Positions 1-10,167 of a stretch of 64,000 bases of DNA are shown piece by piece. Numbering within the stretch: the stretch's first letter is position 1; the number at the start of each line of letters is the position of its first letter. The position numbers and the translations under genes were made by a program. The notes under the pieces are model-generated. The model searched no databases. It was not told where the DNA came from and was given only the letters and a program-made list of their open reading frames with translations. Where the stretch lies: positions 496,001 to 560,000 of the forward strand of contig JAUNIB010000001.1 in assembly GCA_030523645.1 (NCBI GenBank). The letters run 5' to 3'. This DNA is from Selenomonadaceae bacterium. Its GTDB lineage: Bacteria; Bacillota; Negativicutes; Selenomonadales; Selenomonadaceae.

Positions 1-4
1 TAAA

Positions 5-1243
5 ATGAATTCTATGATTAAAGATATAAAGCTGGCTCCCTCAGGTCATGATAAAATCAACTGGGTAAAAAACTTTATGCCCGTATTAAATGCCATTGAT
101 AAGGAGTATTCTGTTATTAAGCCCTTTGCAGGGAAAAAACTTATCATGACCATTCATCTTGAAGCTAAGACTGCGTATCTTGCTTTAGTTATGAGAAATG
201 CCGGAGCTGAGGTTACAGTTACCGGCAGCAATCCGCTTTCTACTCAGGATGATGTGGCAGCTGCACTGGTTGAAGAGGGAATTAATGTATTCGCATGGCA
301 TGATTGCACTGATGATGAATACGAAGAATTCCTGAACCGTGCTCTCGATATGAAGCCGGACATGATTATTGATGATGGCGGTGACCTTGTAAATCTCCTG
401 CATACTACTCGCCGGGAGCTTCTGCCAAACATTATTGGTGGCTCTGAGGAGACAACTACCGGTGTACTTCGCCTGAAAGCGTTGGCTAAGGTCGGTAAAC
501 TGGAATTCCCGATGATTGCTGCTAATGATGCATACTGCAAATATCTCTTTGATAACCGCTACGGTACCGGTCAGTCCACTTGGGACGGTATCATGCGTAC
601 TACCAATTTGGTAATCGCCGGAAAGAATGTTGTAATCGCCGGCTATGGATGGTGCGGTAAAGGCGGTGCAATGCGCGCTAAGGGTCTTGGTGCCAATGTA
701 ATCATTACAGAGGTAGACCCCATCAAAGCTATTGAAGCCGTATTTGATGGTTTCAGAGTTATGACTATGGATGAAGCCGCAAAAATTGGCGATATTTTCC
801 TAACACTTACCGGTGATAAAGATGTTATTCGTGACCGCCATTTTGCCGTTATGAAGAACGGTGCTATGATGGCAAATGCCGGCCATTTCGATGTAGAAAT
901 TAACATTCCTGAGCTTGAGGCACAGTCTGTATCCCGCAAGACTGTAAGAAACAATATTGAAGAGTTCCTGCAGCCGGATGGCCGCAAGCTGTATCTGCTG
1001 GCAAAGGGCCGTTTGGTAAATCTTGCTTCCGGTGATGGACACCCGGCAGAAATCATGGACCTTTCTTTTGGCGTACAGTTCTTCTCAGCTATGCATATTC
1101 TTAATGCTCATAAGGAACTTAAGAATGAGGTTTATATGCTGCCGGAAGAGGTTGACACAAAGCTTGCTCAGATTAAGCTGGCATCTCTTGGTGTAACTAT
1201 TGATGAGCTTACCCAGGAGCAGAAAGATTACTTGGGAATCTGA
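5..1243 (+). CDS. ahcY: Adenosylhomocysteinase
   Basis: Reversibly hydrolyses S-adenosylhomocysteine to adenosine and homocysteine, clearing the product that inhibits methyltransferases. At 412 residues it is the short form of the family. HLEAKTA (51-57), DDGGD (123-127), GGSEETTTG (145-153) and the NAD-binding GYGWCGKG (213-220) are all present. The start may be ATG 5 or ATG 14; the ribosome binding site lies at or beyond the window edge, so this cannot be decided. mtaD follows after 20 bases, so the pair handles SAH and related nucleosides together. Identification is secure. Confidence 0.95.
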   Translation: MNSMIKDIKLAPSGHDKINWVKNFMPVLNAIDKEYSVIKPFAGKKLIMTIHLEAKTAYLALVMRNAGAEVTVTGSNPLSTQDDVAAALVEEGINVFAWHDCTDDEYEEFLNRALDMKPDMIIDDGGDLVNLLHTTRRELLPNIIGGSEETTTGVLRLKALAKVGKLEFPMIAANDAYCKYLFDNRYGTGQSTWDGIMRTTNLVIAGKNVVIAGYGWCGKGGAMRAKGLGANVIITEVDPIKAIEAVFDGFRVMTMDEAAKIGDIFLTLTGDKDVIRDRHFAVMKNGAMMANAGHFDVEINIPELEAQSVSRKTVRNNIEEFLQPDGRKLYLLAKGRLVNLASGDGHPAEIMDLSFGVQFFSAMHILNAHKELKNEVYMLPEEVDTKLAQIKLASLGVTIDELTQEQKDYLGI

Positions 1244-1263
1244 CGTAGGGGAGTGAATTTCTG

Positions 1264-2538
1264 ATGATTACTCTGATAAAGGATGCAGCTGTTGTTTTAC
1301 CTGACGGAAAAACGCAGGAGAACGATATTGTAATTAATGGCAATAAAATTGCTTCCATAGGAAAAGCTTCGGCCGAGCTGAAAGCTGATAAGGTAATAAA
1401 TGCTAAAGGTAAGCTGGCTGTTCCGGGCTTTGTAAATGCCCATACTCATGCTTCTATGACTCTGCTTCGCAGCTATGCTGATGATATGAATCTCATGGAT
1501 TGGCTGAATAATATGATTTGGCCGATAGAAGCTAAGATGCGTAAGAAAGACATCTATGCCGGTGCAATGCTGGCGGCTGTCGAGATGATAAAGACCGGTA
1601 CAACTACCTTTGCTGATATGTACGGTGACATGGAGCAGGTTGCCCAAATGACGATTGAGTCAGGGCTTCGCGGTGTTCTTACTCGCGGTATTATTGGTGT
1701 GGCGCCAAATGGTGAACAGGCATTCCGGGAAAATAAGGAACTGTTTGACAATTATAATGGTGCGGCTGATGGCAGAATAACTGTAATGTTTGGCCCACAT
1801 GCCCCCTATACCTGTCCGCCGGATTTTCTGCGCAGAGTAGCAGAGGCTGCTAAGGAGCGCAAGGCGGAAGTACATATTCATCTGGCAGAAACTAAAGGTG
1901 AAGTTGATGACTGTCTGAAAAATTACGGCAAGACTCCCATGGAGATCATGGAAGATACCGGTATCTTTGACTGCGGCACATTGGGCGCTCACTGCGTATG
2001 GCTTTCCGACAAAGACATAGATATTATGGCAAAGTATAAAGTTCGTGTAGCGCATAATCCCGGAAGCAATATGAAGCTTGCCAGTGGTATAGCTCCTGTA
2101 CCGAAACTTTTGAAAGCAGGGGTCTGTGTTGGTCTTGGTACCGATGGTGCTTCCAGTAATAACAATCTTGATATGCTGGAGGAAATCAGACTGGCTGCTC
2201 TGCTTCATAAGGTAAATACGCTTGACCCGTTGGCAGTCCCTGCTTTTGAGGCTTTGAAAATGGGAACTGAATACGGAGCAAAGACTGTTGGTTTGAATAA
2301 TCTCGGCCGTTTGGAAGAAGGGGCCTTGGCGGATATTACGCTGTTTGACATGAGCAGTTATGCATGGCAGCCGAAGTTCGACCTGGTTTCTCTCTTGGTA
2401 TATTCTGCTCCGGCCAATTCTGCAGATACTGTCATTGTCGATGGCAGAATTCTTATGGAAAATGGCGAGCTGAAGACTCTTGATGAAGAAAAAATTATTT
2501 ATGAGGCAGCTCAGTCGGTAGAAAGAATTACTGCCTGA
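1264..2538 (+). CDS. mtaD: 5-methylthioadenosine/S-adenosylhomocysteine deaminase
   Basis: Amidohydrolase-superfamily deaminase that converts SAH or methylthioadenosine to the inosine derivatives. The 424 residues carry the metal-binding NAHTHAS motif (His60, His62), HAPYTCP near 178, a HIHLAET motif and the TDGASSNNN segment with the metal-binding Asp. The ATG is preceded by a GGGGAG-type ribosome binding site. It lies directly downstream of ahcY. Whether the preferred substrate is SAH, methylthioadenosine or another 5'-modified adenosine cannot be read from the sequence. Confidence 0.9.
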   Translation: MITLIKDAAVVLPDGKTQENDIVINGNKIASIGKASAELKADKVINAKGKLAVPGFVNAHTHASMTLLRSYADDMNLMDWLNNMIWPIEAKMRKKDIYAGAMLAAVEMIKTGTTTFADMYGDMEQVAQMTIESGLRGVLTRGIIGVAPNGEQAFRENKELFDNYNGAADGRITVMFGPHAPYTCPPDFLRRVAEAAKERKAEVHIHLAETKGEVDDCLKNYGKTPMEIMEDTGIFDCGTLGAHCVWLSDKDIDIMAKYKVRVAHNPGSNMKLASGIAPVPKLLKAGVCVGLGTDGASSNNNLDMLEEIRLAALLHKVNTLDPLAVPAFEALKMGTEYGAKTVGLNNLGRLEEGALADITLFDMSSYAWQPKFDLVSLLVYSAPANSADTVIVDGRILMENGELKTLDEEKIIYEAAQSVERITA

Positions 2539-2559
2539 GAAAGGGGATACTATTGTTAA

Positions 2560-3150
2560 ATGGCCGTAAAGAAAAATTTTTACGCTGTGCGCTGTGGACG
2601 ACAGCCGGGGATATATAGAACATGGTCCGACTGTCAGAAACAGATCATGGGCTTTAAGGGCGCTGTTTATAAAGGATTTTCGACCCTTGATGAAGCCGAA
2701 GGGTTTATGAACGGGTCAGAGAAAGAAAAAGCAATCATCGATAATGATGAAATAAGGATTTACGTAGATGGCTCCTTTGATGGAAAACGGTATGGCTGGG
2801 GCTTTGCCGTTTTCCAGGCTGGGGAGCTTATTTGCAGTAAAAATGGAGCCGGGGATAATCCTGACTACGCTGCACATAGAAATGTAGCAGGGGAAGTATT
2901 CGCTGCAGCTTATGCGGCCAGATGGGCCAGAGAGCAGGGGCTTAAATCTGTAACTATCTGCCACGACTATCAGGGAATATCCGAGTGGGCGGAGGGCCGT
3001 TGGAAGACAAATAATCCTATGACTCAAAAGTATGCTGCCTTTATGAAGGAGTACAGAGACATAGTAAGATTCCAAAAGGTTACAGGTCATTCGGGAGTAG
3101 ATGGGAATGAGCTGGCTGATAAGCTGGCAAGACAAGCAATAGGCTTGTAA
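2560..3150 (+). CDS. rnhA: Ribonuclease H with N-terminal hybrid-binding domain
   Basis: Degrades the RNA strand of RNA:DNA hybrids. Residues 1-45 match the small RNA:DNA hybrid-binding domain (viroplasmin-like; FYAVRCGR and the VYKGFST stretch). Residues 65-196 form the RNase H fold, with acidic residues in [24 protein letters not shown] and [10 protein letters not shown]. Single-domain bacterial RNase HI is about 150 residues, so the 196-residue length fits the two-domain form. The GGGG ribosome binding site is unusually far (13 bases) from the ATG, but an in-frame TAA immediately upstream rules out an earlier start. Confidence 0.9.
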   Translation: MAVKKNFYAVRCGRQPGIYRTWSDCQKQIMGFKGAVYKGFSTLDEAEGFMNGSEKEKAIIDNDEIRIYVDGSFDGKRYGWGFAVFQAGELICSKNGAGDNPDYAAHRNVAGEVFAAAYAARWAREQGLKSVTICHDYQGISEWAEGRWKTNNPMTQKYAAFMKEYRDIVRFQKVTGHSGVDGNELADKLARQAIGL

Positions 3151-3175
3151 AATATCAAAGAAAGGAGGTGTGGAA

Positions 3176-6100
3176 ATGCCAAGAAAGAGAGAGAATAAAT
3201 CTGTAGAACAGAAAAAAAGACGACAGGATGTAACTAAATCCCGCAGAGACGGCAATAAACCAAATGGGCGAGGGTATGAGATTAGCGGTATTGTCATAAT
3301 GGCAGCTGCGATTATATGTCTTTGCGGATTATTTAATCTTAATGTCGGTTATGTAGGTCTTTATTTTGCAAAGGTTTGCCGTTATTTGTTTGGCATTGGT
3401 GTTTGGCCTGTCCTTATGCTGGCTGTTGCCTGGGGTTGGTGTACAGCCAGGAATCATGAGTTATTTCCTTCTAAAGCTAAATCTTTCGGTATGCTGTTCA
3501 CGCTGGTAGCTGTTTTGGCCATACTGCATCACCTTTTTGTGCCGGTAAATGGAGAACTGCTGCCGGAAAATATTTCAAGCGGTGGTGGTATTATCGGTGG
3601 CATGTCACTGTTCGCAATAAGAAAAATACTTGGTGTGACCGGTGGGATGATTTTCCATATTGCCCTGTTTGTAAGTGGCCTTATTATGGTTACAGGATGG
3701 TCCTTGTCAGGGGGAATACGAAAAACCGAAGATGGTATAAAGAAACAGCGTGAAAAGCTGGCCAAGGCTAGAGAGGAAGCTCAGCTAAGAGAGCGTGAGA
3801 AAGCTGAAGAAAACTCTCCCGATAAATCTGCGTCCGTTCTTGCTGCCGCACCTATACTTGGGGAGAATGGTTTCACAGGAAGTGATGATAAGAAACCGGA
3901 ATTGCCGCCGCCTTTGCCGATGGATTTTGATACACCTATCCAGCATTTGGATAAGACACCTGAGGATGATGGTAAGGTAGAGGCTGCCATAAAAGAGGCA
4001 AAGGCTGCTATTAATTCTGAGGCTAACGATATATTTGGCAGCGAAGGAAATGGTAAGCGGCTATATAACCAGGCAGATGAAGACGACTTTGAAGTCACGG
4101 AGAGTGTCAAGAACACTGTTAATGACAAAGTTTCCTACGCGTCCTATGAAACAGCCGGGTACCTTGGGGACTATCAGGAGATGACACCAAATGGCCCAGC
4201 GACGATAATAACCAGAACAAAAACTGCTGTTGAACGGCTGCAGGAAAAACAGTATGCATTGAAGGCTGAGTCGCTCATTCAACGGGATGAAAATGAGTTG
4301 AGTGTTGCCGATACCAAAGCTGAGGAAGCCAAGGAAGCTAAAGTAGAAGATATCGCCGTCGATGAGACGAATGACGGTGCAGAGGGTGACAGCATTTATC
4401 CGAATGAAGCATTGCCTGGAGCTGAGCCGGAAGAATTAAGCGTTACTGAGCCGGAACCGGAAAAACAGGAAATTCCTATCATGGAATATAGAAATGTCGT
4501 TGATGATACAGTACCCGATGACGGCAATCTCTCCGATGTGACTGATTCAAAGGCCGAAGCTGAAATAGAAGTCCAGCCGATAGTAACACCGCCGGAACTT
4601 GACGAACTGGCAAATAAGCTTGGCGACATCTATGACAACAATGATTCAGATGAAACATATGATGAACCTGAAGCTGAAGAATGTACTGATTCAGTACTGC
4701 TGGAGGTCGTTGAACACGGAGAGCCGGAAGAGGAAGCTGTAAACAGTAATGTTGTTGAGCGGCCTAAATATGTAATGCCTAAGGTTACCGAGATACTTTC
4801 TAAGCTTAACAGAAACCGTTCTGAGGATTTGAGGCAGGAGATTAACAATAAAGCTGAAATCCTCTCAAAGACGATGGCGGATTTCAAGGTAAATGCTGCC
4901 ATCGTTAATGCTTGCCACGGTCCGGCTGTAACGAGGTTTGAGGTTTCTCCGGCACCGGGAGTCAAAGTCAGCAAAATTACTAATCTTGCTGATGATTTAG
5001 CACTGGCACTAGCGGCGGTATCTGTAAGAATTGAGCCGATACCGGGTAAATCTGCTGTCGGTATCGAGGTACCAAACGCAGAACTTGAAGGTGTCGGACT
5101 GCGCGACGTTCTTGAGCATCCGGAATTTGCTGCAGCTAAGTCCAAGCTTACCTGCGGAATAGGTATGGATATCAGCGGTGAGCCTGTGTACGCTGATATT
5201 TCTGCTATGCCGCACCTGCTGGTTGCCGGTGCCACAGGCTCCGGTAAATCGGTATGCATCAACACACTAATCACCAGTATTTTGTTCAAAGCGACACCTG
5301 ATGAGGTCAAATTCATTCTTATTGACCCCAAAACAGTTGAGTTGTCCAATTATAATGGCATTCCGCATCTGATGATTCCTGTTGTCACCGATATGAAAAA
5401 AGCAGCGTCCGCCTTAAACTGGGCTGTACAGGAAATGGAAAAGCGCTATGCCAAGATGGCAGCCAGCGGTGTCCGCAATATGGCTGGTTACAATCAGATT
5501 GCTAGGAATGAAGGCTGGGATCTCCTGCCGTCTATTGTCATTATCATCGACGAGCTTGCTGATTTGATGATGGTAGCACCGAAGGATGTAGAAGATGCTA
5601 TTTGCCGCATTGCTCAAAAGGCAAGAGCAGCAGGAATTCATCTTGTGCTTGCTACTCAGCGTCCTTCTGTTGATGTAATAACCGGTATTATCAAGGCTAA
5701 TATCCCCAGTAGAATTTCCTTTGCGGTATCGTCTCAGATTGACTCCAGGACGATTCTTGATGCGTCCGGTGCTGAGAAGCTGCTTGGTAAAGGTGACATG
5801 CTGTTCAGTCCGGTTGGAACATCCAAACCGAAGCGTGTTCAGGGTGCCTTTATCAGTGACTCCGAGGTGGAGAAGTTGATTGACTTCATAAAGAGTCAGG
5901 GACAGGAGGCCGAAATCAATCAGGAGTTGGTTGATTTCACCGAAAATGATAAGGCACAGGGTGATAAAGAAAAGGCTGAGCCTGATGATGACTGGAAGGA
6001 CGAACTGCTTGATAAGGCAGTAGAGCTGGTATTGTCATCGGGAACAGCATCAACCTCGTACATACAGAGACGGCTGCGGATAGGATATTCCAGGGCGGCC

Positions 6101-6214
6101 CGCATCATTGACATGATGGAGGAGCTTGGTATTATCGGCCCCAGTGTGGCAGGAAATAAGCCAAGAGAAATTCTCATGACGATGGATGAGGCAAGGGAAA
6201 TATTGAATTCTTAA
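3176..6214 (+). CDS. ftsK: DNA translocase FtsK/SpoIIIE
   Basis: Septum-anchored ATPase that pumps DNA during chromosome segregation. The N terminus is basic, followed by four membrane spans (about residues 30-190). A long acidic, low-complexity linker runs to about residue 520. The motor has Walker A GATGSGKS near 685 and Walker B IIIDELAD near 787, and a C-terminal winged-helix gamma domain ([17 protein letters not shown]) reads orienting DNA motifs. ATG 3176 is preferred because AAGGAGG lies 7 bases upstream; an in-frame GTG at 3170 is less well placed. At 1012 residues it is clearly longer than SpoIIIE, mostly because of the linker. Confidence 0.93.
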   Translation: MPRKRENKSVEQKKRRQDVTKSRRDGNKPNGRGYEISGIVIMAAAIICLCGLFNLNVGYVGLYFAKVCRYLFGIGVWPVLMLAVAWGWCTARNHELFPSKAKSFGMLFTLVAVLAILHHLFVPVNGELLPENISSGGGIIGGMSLFAIRKILGVTGGMIFHIALFVSGLIMVTGWSLSGGIRKTEDGIKKQREKLAKAREEAQLREREKAEENSPDKSASVLAAAPILGENGFTGSDDKKPELPPPLPMDFDTPIQHLDKTPEDDGKVEAAIKEAKAAINSEANDIFGSEGNGKRLYNQADEDDFEVTESVKNTVNDKVSYASYETAGYLGDYQEMTPNGPATIITRTKTAVERLQEKQYALKAESLIQRDENELSVADTKAEEAKEAKVEDIAVDETNDGAEGDSIYPNEALPGAEPEELSVTEPEPEKQEIPIMEYRNVVDDTVPDDGNLSDVTDSKAEAEIEVQPIVTPPELDELANKLGDIYDNNDSDETYDEPEAEECTDSVLLEVVEHGEPEEEAVNSNVVERPKYVMPKVTEILSKLNRNRSEDLRQEINNKAEILSKTMADFKVNAAIVNACHGPAVTRFEVSPAPGVKVSKITNLADDLALALAAVSVRIEPIPGKSAVGIEVPNAELEGVGLRDVLEHPEFAAAKSKLTCGIGMDISGEPVYADISAMPHLLVAGATGSGKSVCINTLITSILFKATPDEVKFILIDPKTVELSNYNGIPHLMIPVVTDMKKAASALNWAVQEMEKRYAKMAASGVRNMAGYNQIARNEGWDLLPSIVIIIDELADLMMVAPKDVEDAICRIAQKARAAGIHLVLATQRPSVDVITGIIKANIPSRISFAVSSQIDSRTILDASGAEKLLGKGDMLFSPVGTSKPKRVQGAFISDSEVEKLIDFIKSQGQEAEINQELVDFTENDKAQGDKEKAEPDDDWKDELLDKAVELVLSSGTASTSYIQRRLRIGYSRAARIIDMMEELGIIGPSVAGNKPREILMTMDEAREILNS

Positions 6215-6231
6215 GTAAAAGGAAATATAGA

Positions 6232-6930
6232 ATGATTTCAGTGATAATTCCTGCTGCCGGTCAGGGAAAAAGGTTCGGAGCAGGAAAAAACAAAGCCTTT
6301 GTCTTATTGGCGGGGAAGACAATTCTGGAAAGAACAGCTGCAGCTTTCTCTGATATACCAGAAGTCGGTGAGACCGTGATAGTCGTAGCACCGGATGAAG
6401 TGGAAGATATCAGGGAACAGACAAAGGCCTATCCCAAGGCCGATACCATCAAAGTAGTGGCTGGTGGAACCGAGCGGCAGTATTCCATCGAAAATGCATT
6501 GAAAGCCGTGGATGAAAAATCGGAAATCATCCTCGTTCACGATGGAGCCCGTCCTATGGTAAGCCGGGAAGTTATTCTCCGCGTCATTGAGGCTGTCAGA
6601 GAAAACTCCGCGGTTATTGCTGCTGTGCCGGTGAAGGATACGATAAAATCAGCGAATGCCGAAGGATTTGTTTCTGCTACGCCTAAACGCTCAGAGCTGT
6701 GGGCAGTGCAGACACCGCAAGGATTTACCAAAGAGCTGATAATGAGAGCATACAGAAAAGCCAGGGAAGATGATTTCCTGGGAACCGATGATGCGTCATT
6801 GGTGGAACGATTGGGAATTCCGGTAAAGATTATTCTCGGCGAGTACGAAAACATAAAAATTACGACACCTGAAGATTTGCCGATTGCAAATGTTTTTCTG
6901 GCAGCGGGAAAAGGAAAGGAGCAGCTATGA
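6232..6930 (+). CDS. ispD: 2-C-methyl-D-erythritol 4-phosphate cytidylyltransferase
   Basis: Third step of the non-mevalonate isoprenoid pathway: makes CDP-methylerythritol from MEP and CTP. The nucleotidyltransferase N terminus ([10 protein letters not shown], residues 7-16), the HDGARP motif and a conserved TPQGF segment are present. Length (232) is normal. AAGGA upstream supports the ATG. Its last bases overlap ispF by 4, so the two pathway enzymes are translationally coupled. Confidence 0.94.
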   Translation: MISVIIPAAGQGKRFGAGKNKAFVLLAGKTILERTAAAFSDIPEVGETVIVVAPDEVEDIREQTKAYPKADTIKVVAGGTERQYSIENALKAVDEKSEIILVHDGARPMVSREVILRVIEAVRENSAVIAAVPVKDTIKSANAEGFVSATPKRSELWAVQTPQGFTKELIMRAYRKAREDDFLGTDDASLVERLGIPVKIILGEYENIKITTPEDLPIANVFLAAGKGKEQL

Positions 6931-7403
6931 GCAGAGTAGGAATGGGTTATGATGTGCATAAGCTTGTAGAAGGACGGAAACTTATTATCGGCGGAGTTGA
7001 TATACCGCATACATTAGGCCTTCTTGGTCATTCGGATGCTGATGTCCTCCTTCATGCCATAAGCGATGCTTTGCTTGGCGCTGCTGCTTTGGGAGATATC
7101 GGCAAACATTTCCCGGACACAGATCCCCGGTTTGAAGGAGCTGACAGCCGTGTGCTTCTTCGTCATGTGGTGAAGCTCGTCAAAGATAAGGGATACGATA
7201 TTGAAAATGTTGATGCAACAATCGTAGCCCAGAAGCCGAAGCTGGCTCCGTTCATCGAGCAGATGCGGGAGAATATTGCCGAAGATTTGCAGGTAGATGT
7301 TGACATGGTGAATGTCAAAGCCACTACTGAGGAACGATTGGGATTCACAGGAAAAGAGGAAGGCATTTCTGCCTACGGCGTATGCAGTATTAATAAAATT
7401 TGA
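6927..7403 (+). CDS. ispF: 2-C-methyl-D-erythritol 2,4-cyclodiphosphate synthase
   Basis: Cyclises CDP-ME 2-phosphate to MEcPP in the non-mevalonate isoprenoid pathway. The N-terminal GYDVHKL (metal-binding Asp and His), [11 protein letters not shown], and C-terminal [10 protein letters not shown] signatures are present. At 158 residues it is the family's usual size. It starts inside the ispD stop (ATGA overlap) and is followed by a strong terminator, so it closes the ahcY-to-ispF transcription unit. Confidence 0.95.
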   Translation: MSRVGMGYDVHKLVEGRKLIIGGVDIPHTLGLLGHSDADVLLHAISDALLGAAALGDIGKHFPDTDPRFEGADSRVLLRHVVKLVKDKGYDIENVDATIVAQKPKLAPFIEQMRENIAEDLQVDVDMVNVKATTEERLGFTGKEEGISAYGVCSINKI

Positions 7404-7420
7404 GAAAATAGTGCTGATAA

Positions 7421-7453
7421 GAGACCCGGCTCGGATAGAGCCGGGTCTTTTTA
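7421..7453 (+). terminator. Intrinsic terminator after ispF
   Basis: An 11-bp GC-rich stem (AGACCCGGCTC paired with GAGCCGGGTCT) with a short loop is followed by a T run. It separates the isoprenoid genes from the cobalamin operon. Confidence 0.93.
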
Positions 7454-7508
7454 TAAAAATTGTTTATCAAATTTTCTATTTACTGTAGAAGTTATTGATA
7501 ATTTGCTG

Positions 7509-7514
7509 TATAAT
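7509..7514 (+). promoter_or_regulatory. Likely -10 box of the cobalamin operon promoter
   Basis: TATAAT preceded directly by TG lies about 20 bases before the riboswitch begins. No good -35 box sits at standard spacing; the nearby TTGATA at 7495 is too close. The assignment rests on the -10 match and its position. Confidence 0.45.
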
Positions 7515-7529
7515 GTTGGTCATGATTAA

Positions 7530-7786
7530 GAGAAAGGGTGTCGTAAGACTCAATAGGGAAGTCCGGTGTATTCCGGCGCGGTCCCGCCACTGTAAGAAGG
7601 AGCAGCTCATGTTACCACTGGCCATGCCGGGAAGGTTGAGACTGCGATGATTTTAGCCAGGAGACCTGCCTTTTCTTGCACCGTGATACGAATAGTATCC
7701 TGTCTACGATGGATAGGCTAGTAGGTGTGCAATCGCTTTTTGGCGTGTAAATTGCATCCTCCTGCCTTATTTAGCGGGAGGTTTTT
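7530..7786 (+). ncRNA. Cobalamin (adenosylcobalamin-type) riboswitch with expression platform
   Basis: The conserved core is visible: GGGAAGTCCGGTG, then the GCGGTCCCGCCACTGT segment, and the B12 box AGCCAGGAGACCTGCC at 7655-7670. Downstream, TTGCAC (7676-7681) can pair with GTGCAA (7727-7732), while TGCAAT (7728-7733) can instead pair with ATTGCA (7751-7756), abutting the terminator stem. These pairings exclude each other and plausibly form the switch. It controls the cbiD operon and is expected to shut it off when cobalamin is plentiful. Confidence 0.95.
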
Positions 7787-7787
7787 T
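7758..7787 (+). terminator. Riboswitch terminator hairpin that also contains the cbiD Shine-Dalgarno
   Basis: CCTCCTGC (7758-7765) pairs along its full length with GCGGGAGG (7774-7781), followed by six T. The 3' arm holds GGGAGG, exactly 8 bases before the TTG start of cbiD. When the hairpin forms it would therefore both stop transcription and hide the ribosome binding site of any read-through transcript. Confidence 0.85.
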
Positions 7788-7789
7788 AT

Positions 7790-8911
7790 TTGAAGAAGGA
7801 GCTGCGAGGCGGCTATACGACCGGTGCCTGTATGGCAGCAGGTGTAAAGGCTGCTTTACACTATCTGATCGAGGGCGACAGACTGAACAGCCTTATTCTG
7901 ACAGCTCTTGACGGTACGCCGCTGACTATTCCTGTTAAGGCTATTGAGGCATTGGGTGACCCGTTTGTTGATGGTGTACGTGTTGAGATAATAAAGGAAT
8001 CCGGAGACGATCCGGACATAACAAACGGCGCTTCCGTATTCACTATTACAAGGCTCAAGCCCGATCAGACCGGCGTTACTTTTTTGGCCGGGGAAGGTAT
8101 CGGTCATGTCACTAAGCCGGGACTGCAGGTACCTGTGGGAGAACCGGCAATCAATCTGGGGCCCCGTAGGCTCGTTCAGACTGTTGTTGATGATTTGTTG
8201 GGGCCAGGTGCCGGTGTAGAGGTTGAGGTTTCCATACCGGCCGGTACAGAGCTGGCCAAACGGACTCTTAATCCGATTCTTGGCGTCGTGGGAGGGATTT
8301 CCGTCATTGGAAGTACGGGAGTTCTTCGGCCGATGTCTGAGGAAGGCTTCAAAAACTCTCTTGTTCCTCAGATTGATGTTGCAATGGCTATGGGCTACGA
8401 TGCCATTGTGTTTGTACCAGGCAAAATCGGAGAAACTCAGGCAGTAAAGCACGGCATAAATGAACAGGTGATTGTCCAAACAAGCAATTTCATCGGCTTT
8501 ATGCTGGAAGCCGCAGAGCAAAGAGGAGTAAAAGAGCTCCTTTTGTTTGGCCACATTGGAAAACTGGCAAAGGTTGCTGCCGGAGTATTCCACACTCACA
8601 ATCGAGTAGGCGATGCCAGACTGGAAACTATGGCGGCTTACGCTGCTCTTCACGGTCTGCCGCCTGAGGGTGTAAAGCGTGTGCTTGAGTCCATTACCAC
8701 TGAGGATGCGATGTCGGTCTTTGCAGATTATCACCTTGAAAAAGTGTATGATGTGATTGCCCAGCGAGCCAGTGAGCGTGCAATGCGATTCGTATTCGGA
8801 AATATAAAAATCGGAACCGTTCTAGTTACACTAAAGGGCGAGGTTCTCGGCATGGATGAAAATGCCAGAGTTATTGGTCAAAAATTAGGATGGGATATGA
8901 ATAATGCATAA
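7790..8911 (+). CDS. cbiD: Cobalt-precorrin-5B C1-methyltransferase
   Basis: Methylates C1 of cobalt-precorrin in the anaerobic cobalamin pathway, with SAM as donor. The N terminus GGYTTGAC (residues 7-14) and the internal GHIGKLAKVAAG segment are family signatures, and 373 residues is normal. The start is TTG, right after the riboswitch T run, because GGGAGG at 7776-7781 is the only ribosome binding site and the conserved N terminus begins there. First gene of the operon; it overlaps cbiE by 8 bases. Confidence 0.94.
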   Translation: MKKELRGGYTTGACMAAGVKAALHYLIEGDRLNSLILTALDGTPLTIPVKAIEALGDPFVDGVRVEIIKESGDDPDITNGASVFTITRLKPDQTGVTFLAGEGIGHVTKPGLQVPVGEPAINLGPRRLVQTVVDDLLGPGAGVEVEVSIPAGTELAKRTLNPILGVVGGISVIGSTGVLRPMSEEGFKNSLVPQIDVAMAMGYDAIVFVPGKIGETQAVKHGINEQVIVQTSNFIGFMLEAAEQRGVKELLLFGHIGKLAKVAAGVFHTHNRVGDARLETMAAYAALHGLPPEGVKRVLESITTEDAMSVFADYHLEKVYDVIAQRASERAMRFVFGNIKIGTVLVTLKGEVLGMDENARVIGQKLGWDMNNA

Positions 8912-9536
8912 AATTGTAGTGGTCGGTATAGGTCCGGGAAATCCGGATTTCGTGTTACCGGCAGGCAGGAAGGCAATAGACTCAGCCAAGGTATTGGTTG
9001 GCGGCAAGCGGGCACTGGCTGATTTTGCCGGCGGCTGTCAAGGACAGGAAACATTTCCTGTAGGGGCTGACATTCCTGCGGTTATTGAGTTCATTCGCAG
9101 TAAGCTTGAACTTACTGATGTAGTGGCAATGGTTTCAGGGGATCCTGGCTATTTTTCCCTTTTGGATGCTCTCCTTCGGGAGTTTTCCAAGGAAATCATA
9201 AAGGTTATTCCCGGTATAAGCTCTGTACAGTATGCGTTTTCAAGGCTATCACTGCCGTGGCATGAAGCTGAATTTATAAGCTTTCATGGACGAAGACCTG
9301 ATGATGAACGCCTAAAGTACAGAAAAGGCCGAATACTTGGATTTATTACTGACACAAAACAGAATTCTCACAGTATACCGGAGCTGCTTTTGAGTCTTGG
9401 CTGGCCTGAGGATACTTATTTTGCGGTAGGAGCCAGACTTTCTTACGATGATGAGTATATTGTCGAAACAACACTGGCTAAAGCATCGGAAACGGTATTG
9501 CAAACACATTGTGTATTGGTGGTGAAAGCTGAATGA
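8904..9536 (+). CDS. cbiE: Cobalt-precorrin-7 C5-methyltransferase
   Basis: SAM-dependent tetrapyrrole methylase that acts on C5 in the late corrin steps. The N-terminal GIGPGNPDF (residues 8-16) and VSGDPGYFS are hallmarks of the tetrapyrrole methylase fold. The 210 residues cover CbiE alone; the partner CbiT is a separate gene that starts in its stop codon (ATGA), whereas many organisms fuse the two as CobL. Confidence 0.92.
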   Translation: MHKIVVVGIGPGNPDFVLPAGRKAIDSAKVLVGGKRALADFAGGCQGQETFPVGADIPAVIEFIRSKLELTDVVAMVSGDPGYFSLLDALLREFSKEIIKVIPGISSVQYAFSRLSLPWHEAEFISFHGRRPDDERLKYRKGRILGFITDTKQNSHSIPELLLSLGWPEDTYFAVGARLSYDDEYIVETTLAKASETVLQTHCVLVVKAE

Positions 9537-10114
9537 TATTTTGCGGAATAGACGATAGCGAGTTTATCCGTGGCAAGGTGCCGATGACAAAGCAGGAAAT
9601 TCGGATTATCACCTTGACAAAGGCAAGAATCGCTCCTTCCGATGTCGTTTATGACATCGGCGCAGGGACAGGCTCAATATCTATCGAGGCTGCAAGAATA
9701 GCTCATGAGGGCAGAGTTTTTGCCATTGAGAAAAATCCGGACGGAGTTTCTCTCATAAAGGAAAACATGAAGAAATTCCAGGTAGACAATGTGGAAGTTG
9801 TCTCTGGGGTGGCACCTGACGCCCTGGATGGTTTACCGGGATGCGACGCGGTTATCATTGGCGGCAGCGGTCGAAATATGGATGACATCCTGGACATCGT
9901 TCATGACCGACTGAAGTTAGGCGGCAGAGTAGTCCTGAACTGTATCACTATACAGACGATATCATCCTGTCTTGAATACTTGAGGGCGCATCCGGATGAA
10001 TTCGATTATGAGGCAATTCAGGTTCAGGTTAATCGCCTGAAAGCAGTAGGGCCATACGATATGGCTGATGCTGTTAACCCTATATATATTGTAACTGCAA
10101 CTAAAAAAGGATAA
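9533..10114 (+). CDS. cbiT: Cobalt-precorrin-6B C15-methyltransferase (decarboxylating)
   Basis: Methylates C15 and decarboxylates the C12 side chain of the corrin. This is a Rossmann-type class I methyltransferase, unlike its tetrapyrrole-methylase neighbours: SAM motif I is DIGAGTGS (residues 41-48). The N-terminal GIDDSEFIRGKVPMTKQEIR is typical of the family. It overlaps cbiE by 4 bases, which keeps the two CobL-equivalent activities in balance. Confidence 0.92.
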   Translation: MIFCGIDDSEFIRGKVPMTKQEIRIITLTKARIAPSDVVYDIGAGTGSISIEAARIAHEGRVFAIEKNPDGVSLIKENMKKFQVDNVEVVSGVAPDALDGLPGCDAVIIGGSGRNMDDILDIVHDRLKLGGRVVLNCITIQTISSCLEYLRAHPDEFDYEAIQVQVNRLKAVGPYDMADAVNPIYIVTATKKG

Positions 10115-10167
10115 TGCGGTGCTGATGCTGAAAGCTGATGTACTGTTAATAATTAGGAGGAAAAATC

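Noticed and set aside
7856..8734. A long (292-codon) minus-strand open frame inside cbiD
   Set aside because: It lies fully opposite a well-conserved gene, has no recognisable domain, and matches what codon bias alone produces on the reverse strand.
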